Source: Pachypanchax playfairii
Taxonomy: Eukaryota > Chordata > Actinopteri > Cyprinodontiformes > Aplocheilidae
Reading direction: 5' to 3'
DNA: 64,000 nucleotides
Assembly (NCBI GenBank): GCA_006937955.1
Contig: SSNP01000031.1
Coordinates: 3,184,391 to 3,248,390 of the forward strand
Each line of letters opens with the position of its first letter. Position 1 is the stretch's first letter. Position numbers and translations under genes: made by a program. The notes under the pieces are model-generated. The model saw only the letters and a program-made list of their open reading frames with translations, ran no database searches and was not told where the DNA came from. This document shows, piece by piece, positions 35,401 through 47,400 of the stretch.

Positions 35401-38400
35401 GTTTTCTGTAAGTCTTCACAAGGTTTTCACACACTGTTGCTGGTATTTTGGCCCATTCCTCCATGCAGATCTCCTCTAGAGCAGTGATGTTTTGGGGCTG
35501 ACGCTGGGCAACACGGACTTTCAACTCCCTCCAGAGATTTTCTATGGGGTTGAGATCTGGAGACTGGCTAGGCCACTCCAGGACCTTGAAATGCTTCTTA
35601 CGAAGCCACTCCTTCGTTGCCCGGGCGGTGTGTTTGGGATCATTGTCATGCTGAAAGACCCAGCCACGTCTCATTTTCAATGCCCTTGCTGATGGAAGGA
35701 GGTTTTCACTCAAAATCTTACGATACATGGCCCCATTCATTCTTTCCTTTACACGGATCAGTCGTCCTGGTCCCCTTGCAGAAAAACAGCCCCAAAGCAT
35801 GATGTTTCCACCCCCATGCTTTACAGTAGGTATGGTGTTCTTTGGATCCAACTCCTCATTCTTTCCCCTCCAAACACGACAAGTTGAGTTTCTACCAAAA
35901 AGTTCTATTTTGGTTTCATCTGACCATATGATGTTCTCCCAATCCTCTTCTGGATCATCCAAATGCTCTCTAGCAAACCGCAGACGGGCCTGGACGTGTC
36001 CTGGCTTCAGCAGGGGGACACGTCTGGCACTGCAGGATTTGAGTCCCTGGCGGCGTAGTGTGTTACTGATGGTAGCCTTTGTTACTTTGGTCCCAGCTCT
36101 CTGCAGGTCATTCACTAGGTCCCTCCGTGTGGTTCTGGGATTTTTGCTCACCGTTCTTGTGATCATTTTGACCCCACGGGGTGAGATCTTGCGTGGAGCC
36201 CCAGATCGAGGGAGATTATCAGTGGTCTTGTATGTCTTCCATTTTCTAATAATTGCTCCCACAGTTGATTTCTTCACACCAAGCTGCTTACCTATTGCAG
36301 ATTCAGTCTTCCCAGCCTGGTGAAGGTCTACAATTTTGTTTCTGGTGTCCTTTGACAGCTCTTTGGTCTTGGCCATAGTGGAGTTTGGAGCGTGACTGTT
36401 TGAGGTTGTGGACAGGTGTCTTTTATACTGATAATGAGTTCACACAGGTGCCATTAATACAGGTAACGAGTGGAGGACCGAGGAGCCTCTTAAAGAAGTT
36501 ACAGGTCTGTGAAAGCCAGAAATCTTACTTGTTTGTAGGTGACCAAATACTTATTTCCCACCATAATTTGCAAATAAATTCTTTAAAAATCAGACAATGT
36601 GATTTTCTGGATTTTTTTTCCTCATTTTGTCTCTCATAGTTGAGGTATACCTATGATGAAAATCACAGGCCTCTCTGATCTTTTTAAGTGGGAGAACTTA
36701 CACAATTGGTGGCTGACTAAATACTTCTTTGCCCCACTGTAGGGGCTCCAGGATGATCAAACACATTTATTTCCTGCATAAACAAAAGCGTTGAGTAAGT
36801 ACAAGTGTCTTAGTATCACAGAATAGCATACTAGCATGTTAAGACTTGGAGTGTATTTACAGCAAGTAGAACTTTCGATTTTAAAGTTAAAACAATCATG
36901 TCAAAGAGAAAAAGATTGTGTACTTTTGTCAAACCACTACACAAAAAGCCACAACAAATATAACTTGTATTAGAGTGACATGGAGACATTTACCTACCTG
37001 GAAGAAGGTGACCGAGTCTTTCTGACCTGGTTCACACTGGCTGCGAAGCTGTGGAGCTGTGCACTCAGCCGCTCGCCTAGTCACAGTCCACAAGTGCTTC
37101 TGCTCATCTGTTTGTTCAAAGATCTTTTTTTCATTGTAGATAAGTAAATAACTGTTCCAACTGAAACTTTTCTTCAGTTTATTTCTGTTAACTTTATTTA
37201 TTGCTGACTGAATGCTGATGAATTCATGTTGGTCTCCACGTAAACTCCGACATCACAGTGACTCATTAAAATAATCCAAATTCAGCATGAAATTATCAAA
37301 GGTTCCGTTATACAACTTGATTTTTCCAAACTAGTGAAGATAAAGTCAATTGGCATGTTTTAATTTGATAAATCAAAAGTGTCCTAGATTAGAATCATCA
37401 TTAGAATCATTAGCTTGATCTTCTGCTTTCAGATCTGTTACAATGTAACTTTACTTTCATCATCAGGGGGACATTAAACTGTTGTGTGAGTATTTACCTG
37501 GAACATTCTACATATTGGACCTGTAAATATTTCCCCATAAAATGAGAAGACGTGTTACTCTGCTTCTTTAAAACCCCTAAAAGCATGACAAGGTCTTAAA
37601 GAGGCTATTTCACAAAGATTTCAGGACTTTGTGGTTATTTCTTAAAGGGACATAAGGCAAGATTTGTGAAAAACTACACATGCATTTCCAGTTTATTCAA
37701 TGCTAATGGGTCATGAAGCATTAAAAACCCAAAATAACGAGGCCATCCGCATATATGTCTGTTGCCTTGGAAACGCTGTGTGCTACATAATGCGCTGCAG
37801 TTCGACGTCCGAATTTCCCGCGCAGTTGTAGTGATGTGACGTAAATTGACGCTGCATGCGCGTTGCCGACAGCTCTTGAACAGGAAGTACATGGCCGCCG
37901 TGGACTTGGATTCAAACACTGAAGGTATACTTATGGATGTTTCTGCAGCCAGCAAACGACCTGCATCCACTCTCACCCCCCAAAAAAGTGGCACCACGAA
38001 GAAAAAAAAGACTTTATCAGCGGCATCTCGTGAGTCAAAAAAAAATATGACTGAAGCCGGGCAGGCACCCGCATAAATATTGGATATACGTTCGGTTCAT
38101 GGAGGGAACTTCAGCTGCATTTGGGAGTGAAAACGGATGCTGACATGGCTCATTTCCTTGTGACCAGGTGAGAAAACATTGTAGGTTGTGTTTAGAGCCT
38201 GATACAGTATGAAAATGATGAGATCAAATCAAATAACAGAGTGGAGAGACCTGACGTGAAGTATGTTAGCCTCCCCGGTGCAGTGCTGTGAAGACGAACA
38301 GTCTGTAAAGTGTCTGTGCGCGCTCCCGTGCCGGCTTGGCTGGTGGCTGCAGTTAGCCACAGCGCCTGTCGCGGCAGCACTGAGTCAGATTTTGTAAAGC

Positions 38401-41400
38401 TGCCTTAAGTTCCTTTAAGTATTAACCAGTAATATGAAACATTTTATATCTAAAAAACGTCAGGAAACACTTATTAACAGACCTTTCAATCTGTCTGCGT
38501 TAAAAATTCGGGTGGTTCCGGCTCCTTCCGTCAGGCTGCTTCGGCTGTTTCGTCAGCAGCTCGTTCATATTCATTGTTCGAATTCGCTGGACTCTGATTG
38601 GCTAACAAACTAGCCTATGAGAGCAAAGAAAACTGTTTCCTGCCCCGCTGTGCATGGCAACGTCTGACGTCGTGTCTTCCTTTTTTCTACGTTATGCTAC
38701 TGCTTTTTAGTGAGCCGCATGCTAGGCGTGGTTTTAACTGTGGGATCTGCCGAAAACTAACGAATAAAGGAGTTGTGATGAAACAGATACAGGCCGTTCG
38801 GACTCGGGCGAACTCGGGTGTTATCACCACCTGCGTAGTTTGAGAGATTAAAACTGAAAGAGAAGTTAATGACCTGTTTTCACACCCACTATGAAGGTAA
38901 GAACACCTGTGGAGCTAAAATATTCAACAGAAACATCAGAAAAAAACGTTTTTAATGGAAGTATCTTTAAGTATTAACCTGTAATATGAAACATTTTATA
39001 CCTAAAAAACGTCAGGAAACACTGATTAAAGCAGTACTGAATAACTTTTAAATCTTTAAGCGACTGTTATGAAACCTGTCTAAGTGGATACTCACTGATA
39101 AACAAGTCCAGCTTCATATTAGACATTCTCGACCCCCAATGGTTTTACAATAGACTAAATAACCTCCGTAATCCGGGTCTCAGCCGGAAGTGGTATTCTG
39201 ATGATTTATGCTGCCCTGATGAAAAATGCCTCCATCGTACAAATTAACAACTTAATTCATAATGAGATGCCATTCAAAGTTTATACAGTTATTTATTATT
39301 TAAACATATTTTTATGATCCTTCCCTGATATTTTCTATATAAAAGCCCTCTGGGTCCTTAACAATAAATCTGTTTATTTATTTATTAACTGAAACAATTC
39401 AAAGTTTAAATCTAAAATCTTGATTCCCACACAGCAGTCCAATCTGAATTATCAGCCTCACTGTCACACCTGAGTGTCCACACCCAAGCCTCAGTGTGTC
39501 CACACCTGAGTTTGACCTCCTTTCGTTGACTTGTCTTCAGGTGTCCTGCAGATGAGTGTCTAGCTGAGTTCATTGTTGTTCAGGTTTGTGCTCTTGTCTT
39601 CAGGTGGACACGGAATTAAACTTCACCACCCTGAGTGATGACACATTTGACAGGCAGATCATTAAAGACTTGATTATAGAGGACACGCTGCACTTCCTCT
39701 TGAGACCGCTCTCACACCTGTCTTCTAAGATGCACCTGTCCCTCGAAAAACTGTGGGAGCAGGTGAGTCATGAACACAAATCTGAGACTCATTAAAGTTA
39801 AAATAAGTGAGTTTGAGGAAGGTTTTTGATCAGTTTGGAAAGAAGAAGTTAAACAAATGTAATAAAAGATACGATCAGTCAAAATTAAAAAATTAATTAT
39901 CACAATAAAAAACTACAATTATTTAGATGTTTCAATTACAGAATAAAATACACAAGTTTATAAAATACATAGTTAGGTGTGTTGGCAAAAAGTAAATAGC
40001 AAGTACACTTGTTAAATTCTGGGGTTTGGTTTAGTTATTTAGGAGTTCTTGTAGTAGTTGTTTCCAGATTTATCTGTGATTTTGTGTTTGGTTGTTTCTT
40101 CATCCTCTGTGTTCCTGTCTTGTTCTGCTCTTTTGGGTTCAGTGTCTTGTTATAGTTTCAGGTTCTGCCTTTATTTTGGTATTGTTTCCACGTCCTGTTT
40201 CTGCTATGTATCTTAGGTTCCTTGATTGTTTCTTATTGTTAACTTCCTGATTCATCAGTCCCCAGTATTTTCAGCTTCTGTTTTGTGTTAGTTCATTAGT
40301 TCAGTTTGTATGGAATTAAATTTCAGTCAAAAACCCTAAGCGTGATTTTCTGCAGCGTGCACGCATATTTAACCGTGCGTGCGCATCCCCGCGTGTGTGC
40401 GCACGCGTGCAATCCACAGCACGCGTGTGAATTCACCCCACACGCCCGCGTATGATTTATTACACAAGTATCCATGAACCGCGCGTGTGGATCTCCAAAC
40501 AGGCGCCTGTACATGAAGCTCTCATATGAGCGTTAAGGCAAACCAGGAGAGGCTTCGCGCTCGAAAGGAAAGTAATTATGACTGTTTGGAGGAGGAGACT
40601 AAGGCCCGTTGTGATCCTCCTGTGATTGGTCATTTTATATCAGTCACCGCCCACTGAAAGAACCAGCGGCAGCTTCCTGCTAGTGGTGGAACAAGAACCA
40701 GCCATAGAACCAGCTGCCGCCGTCATTTATTTTAATCGAAATTTTTGTACAATACAAAGCAACAACAAAACATTGTTGTAAAATCTGGAGCTCAAGCTCC
40801 CCTTGCAACTGTTGAGAGGAGAGGGAGAACCGTGACTACAGGGTGGAGGACAGGACCCTGTGCACGTCCCTCTCCCCAGCCAGAGTGCCTCCACCGAGAC
40901 ACAAAATCCTCCGTGGTGTGTTCTCCAGCTGAACCCGCATCTGGAGTTCCCACACTTGAGTCACCTGCTGCAGGTGCCTGCTGCTCTGCCAGCTATTGGC
41001 TGGTAGATGTAAAAAATGCCAACATCGTGCCCGTCAAAATTAATATTTTATTATATTTTACTTCAAATGTAATTTCTAAAGAAAATAGTGTATTTTTAGG
41101 GTGCATTCACACCAGCCCCGTTTAGTCCGTTTAAATCGAACTCTAGTTCATTTGCATAGAACAGGGGTGCCCAAAGTCAGGCCTCGAGGGCCACTATCCT
41201 GCATGTTTTAGATGTTTCCCTGTTTCAACACACCTGATTCAAATGAACAAGTCGTTAACAGGTTACTGCAGCACTTGTTGAAATGCAGAGGATTAGAATC
41301 AGGTGTGTTGAAGCAGGGAAACATCTAAAACATGCAGGATAGTGGCCCTCGAGGCCTGGAGCTTGACACCCCTGGCATAGAAAGTCCGGTTTGGTTGGGG

Positions 41401-44400
41401 AGGTGTGAACGGGCAACCGAACACTGATTCGGACCAAACAATCAAACTTTAGTCCGCCTAAAAACGTGGGTCTTGGTTCGACTGAAACAAACTGCGGTTC
41501 GATTGCATGTGTGAACGCAGCCACATTGGGACCGCACCAAAAGCAAGAAGTGGACTATATTGTGTAGCCGTCTCAGCCACCTTGTGTAGTTCTCTGTCTT
41601 GTTATCTGCTCATTCTGATTCCAGTGCTGCAGAATATTGATCTGGTACATTCACCAAACACAAAAGATCCCAAAACCACCAGAATCTGCTGCTACTCCAT
41701 GTTTGTTTATGTTTCACTCTCCCACGGTAGCGCCAGGAAGTGCAGTTACAAGTAGTGCAGAAATTCCACAGAGTCACCACAGGCGGGGGTGTAACATGCT
41801 CCAAAGATTATTTGGTTCGGTTCATAGAGTGCAGTGTGAATCCAAACCACACCAACTAAAAACAGCAACAATGTTGCAATTTTGGTCCCCAATCGAACCG
41901 AGTCCACCGGTGTGAATACAGCCTTATTCTACAACCCTCTAGCCCCAACAATTCGCCCTCTGTGATTTTAAATAGTTTAATTTGTCAATTAAGTTGTTAT
42001 AAGTACACCTCTGCATATCATTGTATCCTTATTTATATTAAACATTAGTTCTTCTGCCAAAATTATATATTTATAAATTAAAATTTATATTAAAACACCA
42101 TGATTTCATTATTTTCTTAAAGAGGAAGAGTTTTACATAACATTAATAACAATAAAGCTCTCAAAACGTTTTGTGTTCCAGCGACCACTTGGAAAAACAA
42201 CTCAGGAAAAATAGATGCCGCAAGCAAAGCTGTGTGTTGTTGCTCTATCTTAGTACAAATAACTTATAACCAGGTATTCTTTACACCTACAGTAAAAACT
42301 ATAAACATCAGTCAATTTTGGTGGCAATGTTCGCAAGTTTTCATATTTATGTTCAGCTTCGCGACAACGTAATTATCTGTAACAACAATATCACCTACTG
42401 GGTGCTACATACATAGCAAACAGAATGAAAACAGAACATGTAAATGAGGAAAACATAAAAATTAAGATAAGATAGTACTGATTAGTACCGGACGCAGCCA
42501 TCTTTAATGAGGCCATTTCATACACATTTCAGGACTTTATGGTTATTTCTTAAGTTTTAACCAGTAATATGAAACATTTTATATCTAAAAAACGTCAGGA
42601 AACACTTATTAACAGACCTTTCAATCTGTCTGCGTTAAAAATTCGGGTGGTTCCGGCTCCTTCCGTCAGGCTGCTTCGGCTGTTTCGTCAGCAGCTCGTT
42701 CATATTCATTGTTCGAATTCGCTGGACTCTGATTGGCTAACAAACTAGCCTATGAGAGCAAAGAAAACTGTTTCCTGCCCCGCTGTGCATGGCAACGTCT
42801 GACGTCGTGTCTTCCTTTTTTCTACGTTATGCTACTGCTTTTTAGTGAGCCGCATGCTAGGCGTGGTTTTAACTGTGGGATCTGCCGAAAACTAACGAAT
42901 AAAGGAGTTTTGACGAAACAGATACAGGCTGTTCATCTCAAGAGAAATCGGGTGTTATCGCCACCTGCGTAGTTTGAGAGATTAAAACTGAAAGAGAAGT
43001 TATTGACCTGTTTTCACACCCACTATGAAGGTAAGAACACCTGTGGAGCTAAAATATTCAACAGAAACATCAGAAAAACTGTTTTTAATGGAAGGGCCTC
43101 TTTAAATGTGGGTTCTCGGTGGCTGTGTCCAAACTCAGGGTCTGAATACTTAAAAGGTCGGATTTGCGGCCCGTGACGTTACAGCCCTGCGACTTGGCCT
43201 GTCCCAATTCAAAGACTCCTTCAAATGTGGCTGACGAATCCAGCCTTTTTTTTCACCGATTTGAAGGCTGGGTCCGGTGTATCCCAACATGCATTGCGGG
43301 TCAAACGGGAGATTTTTTTTATGAGCAGTGGCAGACAGTGAAGCGAGAGCTGCACCCGGAGATGATTGGATTTACAAGCAGTGGCGGCTGGTGTCATTTT
43401 ATCCAGGGGGGGCTATAGCTCACAAAATAATCATAAAAAAATAGCTTTTCCCAAATTCGTTTTCCCAAGCATGGCTAACCGCATAGCATTTTGCATGTGG
43501 ATCCCAGTTTGTTCATGTTTCTTTCCTTTTTCTGAAAAGTGCTTTAACCTCTTAAGCCCCAACGTCCCCCAATCGGGGGACTTAGGGCCTCACCGCGGCA
43601 AGGCTTGGGGCTTAAGAGGTTACATCAGTCATACCTGTATGAATCCAAGCTGGGTCGGATCCTGCCATTTGAAAAAGGAGGCAGGGAAAGCAGAATAAAG
43701 CATTAGCTTCATTACATCCAGTTAGCCAAGCCTTTTTCTCGAACCAGGTCCTTGAAAAAGATCGAGTATACTCTCGTCCTCCGTCTTTGGACTGCTGGCG
43801 AATGGTGATGTCCGGCTGATCAGGTCCAAGCTGCTTCACCTCAAGCTTCTCTTGAAATGTTCTCCTCTCAAATGAAAATTTTTTAAGCGACTTCACAGAA
43901 TTGTTTAATTTCTCCGTCTCCATTTTGCTTCGTTCTCCTTTTTTCGTCTCCATCTCCCGCACAAACTCGAAATCACTCCGTCGCGCCTTGTGACCGACGG
44001 TGACAGCAACATCACGGCGCGAGGGCAGTGACGTGTAACTCCAGCTGCACTCAGCTTTGGGCGCAGGCTGGCCGCGCCTGAGAAGCTCCTATCTGTTTGT
44101 ATTGAAGAGACACAACTGCGCATGTCCAACTTAAAGCGAGAGTCTGTGAGCAAAGATTTCTGCGCCCTGAGGAGGAAACACGTGACCAATAACCGTAGGC
44201 TCTGACCATAGACAGCGTGGATGAATAAAATAATTTTGAACACACAAACTATGTAATATATATCCTATTTATATCAGAAAAATATACTCGTATATTTTGA
44301 AGTATTTTATTAGCATTTTTTTTTTATTTTGTGGAGAGTGGCAAGTGGTGGGGCGGCGCCCTAGCGCCCTCTATTGGCCGGCCGCCACTGCTTACAAGCT

Positions 44401-47400
44401 TAACCCTCCTAACACCTTCGAGCATTTTTTTGTGCAGGCAGGTTTGTTTCTGTGAATAACTTTGGCTGTGCTGATGCAATGTGTGTAATTTTTTCTGAGG
44501 GTGTGTATTTTGGGGTGACTTACAAAAAAAAGTTAATTTGTTTCTTGTTCTCCGTTTAATATTACGTTGACATCATTTAGTAACATCTTTCATCCTTTGT
44601 CATTTTTTTGTGCCTTTGACTCCCATGTAAACTTTATTTTTTCAACATGCCTAAATATGAACATATTTTTTTAATATTTGTATTGTAGTTGGGTGTTTAC
44701 AACAGTCAGAGATTGAAATTATAATTTTTCCTGTTTTTCACCAGATTACATATTTTTTCCATATATGGTGGAACAACGACTGAACCCCTCACTAAATTCA
44801 AAGGATTTGGGGTGGGGTGTTTCCTCTAACTGCACAATGAAATACATATTTCTAACAAAAATGGTTTGGATGTGTTTTAGAGATGTCACAGACTGATGTG
44901 CATGTGTTAGTTCAGGTTTTTTTTTGTTTTTTACGTTTGTGAAGCTTCCTCAAATGTGTAGTCAGAAATTTAATCAGAAAACCAGCATAAATCTGAAAAC
45001 AGCAGTTTAATATATGTTTTGTATGTGTGTTTCTGCACCTGTGTATGCATGTATGGATCAAAGCTCTTCACAAATATTGAGATGAAACATGTGTGTGTAC
45101 TTTTTCGGTGGGGGGGGAAGGCAGGGGGGGCGAGAGGGGGTCGGAATTCTTATGCACTGTATCAAAATCTGCATTTTCATCATAGCCTTGCTATACATGA
45201 ATAAATATTCAACATGCTGCAGAATATCAAAAAATTACCAACATTTTTACTGTTGCATTTTGTAATGTCAACAAGCACAAAGCATTTGCAGGGATCAAAG
45301 CTAAACACAAATGCAGAATTCTCACTGATAAACTTCTAAGACCTAGGATAAAAAGTTAACCAAATCAATGCCCTGCTTCCTCTACATAAGAAAACACTTC
45401 TTTGAGTGACGATTCTGTGCAGTATGAGACCTTCACCCTGGTCCTCCGAAGCCTGACAACAGCCTTGCCTTTTGGCCGCCTGAAATCCATTGTCCTGGAG
45501 TCACCGCCGTGAGCCGAGTTGAAACGATTGAGGACTCTTTAATTATTTTTTAACCGAAGAAATCCTCAAAATAACCCTTCAGCATATGGACACGGCGAGC
45601 ATGAGAAAGCACGCCAACTGGACAGAGGTGGACGTGGTGGATCTCTGTGCTTTTTGACTGCTCATCCTTGCTGGGGTGCACACATCCCAGGACAAAGCTA
45701 CCAGCAGTCATGAAGGCAGGAGATGGGAAGGCCAAGTTTCAGGGACACAAAGCCAGAGATGTCATCTCTGCAAAAGCACGATGAGCATTCATCCACGCTG
45801 CTGTGCTAGAGCCCTGCACTCCCGCGGGAGTCCCGCAGGACCTGGTGCAGAGCAATGCGGCGCGGGACAAATAGAGAAAGCTCATTGCGGGCGCGGGGCG
45901 GGCGCGGGAGTGCACAATGCGGGAGCGGGCGGAGCGGTGATAAGCGGCAGTCCCGCAAACTAAAAATAAAACTAAAATAGAAATGATAAATCATTAATTC
46001 ATTAATACCATGTATAAATTGTGCTAGATATTTTATTTGGTATTAATAAAAACATTTTGAGATGTCCGCCAGTCCCGAAAGAGAGATGAGCCGGGAATGG
46101 GTTTGATTAACCGTGTTCATGTTCCTGTTTGGTGCGATCTGAGCTGCGGGAGTTGATTCGGCGTGCGCTGACGGATCAGAAAAATGGACTGGTTTCCACT
46201 TTGGCTGCACTGCTACGGAGAGTCGGAGCGGAGCAGAGTACGAATGCTGCTTATTGACCATAGTAACGTTATTGCTGCGCCGTGCGCAACAGAGTGGAGT
46301 AGTCATTTGGAATTTGCCAGTCAGCCTATTAATGCATGCAACACATTTTGAAAAATCTATTTTATAGCCTAATTCTTATTACCAAGTTGGTAACACCAAC
46401 TGGTTCTGTGAGAAACCTGCACAATGTGTACTCTCTCCCGGCTTCGTCCCACCGTCCAAACAACACAATAATAAGCACAATATCAGGCTGATTGAGTCTA
46501 AATTTATGCAATGAGTGAGCAGGAGTCTGATTGAATGTTTGGTTTTTTTGTGCTGTGATGGTTCTGTGACAACCAGCAGCTCCAGCTCCCTCACGACCAT
46601 CCATCTCAATAATCTGTTGTCTCCAGATGTGTGTTGGGGATCGCCTCAGCTGCGCATGCCACTTGCCAAGTTGGCAACGCGTTCCTTCCCCACTGCCCTT
46701 GGTGAATGATCGGTCAGTGGTATGCTCTAAGCTCAGCATTTAATTACCCAAGCCAAAGACAAGAACTTTCGTGAGAAATAACGGGAACCTCTGAATCATG
46801 CGGGAATTGAGGGCGGGAGCGGGACAAAATATGGCAGGAGCGGGACTTAAAATCATAGTCCTTTGCGGGAGCGGGTGGGAGTGGGACTGCACTATGCGGG
46901 AGCGGGACTGGAAATTCCGTCCTGCGCAGGCCTCTATGCTGTGCTAACTGCTAGCTGTGTGCAAAGAGCACACAACAGTTATCTGTTCTGCCTGCAGCCA
47001 ATAATATACCCCACACTTACCTCCCACACACACCTACACACACCCACACAAGGTTCTCCTTTTTTGTCATGCTGGAAAAAACTCTCCTTTTCTTGGTTTG
47101 GGTCTGGGCTGGAGTGTGTCTCTTGTTCTCTGTAGGATCCATGCTTCTCTCTGCAGCTTTTAGCTAGCAATAGCAAACGATAGCGATAGCCTGAACATGA
47201 ACTTGCATGACTCCATGATGCATTTGAGTGCCTCTGGAAAGTACAGTGTCCGACCCGAACAAGCTCTATTAATAACTAATAAAATTACTTTACATGCATA
47301 TAGAGACAACCACAGTGACAATGACTGAAAGAGCCCAGGATTGTTTGAGCATGTATGAGGAATAATTGTACAATTCTATACATTTATCTGTGGTTAAACT

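Larger units (their letters stand above)
34088..37030. repeat. ~140-bp inverted repeat arms bracketing the Tc1 insertion
   Basis: 34088-34220 (TCGGTCACCTTCTTCCAGGT, ACTCTAATACAAGTTATATTTG, GTAGTGGTTTGACAAAAGTA) reappears as reverse complement at 36895-37030. The arms are ~2.7 kb apart, or ~1.1 kb once Tc1 is removed. Probably one foldback/MITE element into which Tc1 jumped. Confidence 0.65.
37600..38966 (+). mobile_element. TTAA element family A, copy 2, carrying nested element F
   Basis: Starts AGAGGCTATTTCACA after TTAA (37596-37599). It is interrupted at 37646-38414 by element F, then resumes at GTATTAACCAGTAATATGAA and continues to the degenerate right end before TTAA at 38967-38970. The open frame 38598-38843 repeats at 42733-42972 and is just part of the element. 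Confidence 0.75.

Noticed and set aside
35727..36323. 198-codon plus-strand frame (and 54146-54742)
   Set aside because: It is the antisense shadow of the Tc1 transposase, with no family resemblance of its own.
40323..40514. Cysteine/histidine-rich minus-strand frame resembling a zinc finger
   Set aside because: It comes from the GCGTG-rich low-complexity stretch and the Cys/His spacing is irregular.
38598..42972. Repeated peptide MANKLAYESKENCFLPRCAW at 38598-38843 and 42733-42972
   Set aside because: Both lie inside copies of TTAA element family A and include a hydrophobic run by chance; the similarity is due to the repeat, not a gene family.
43612..44243. Two ~115-codon minus-strand frames in the hAT-like element
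   Set aside because: No hAT dimerisation or BED-finger motif could be seen, so they are not called as transposase.
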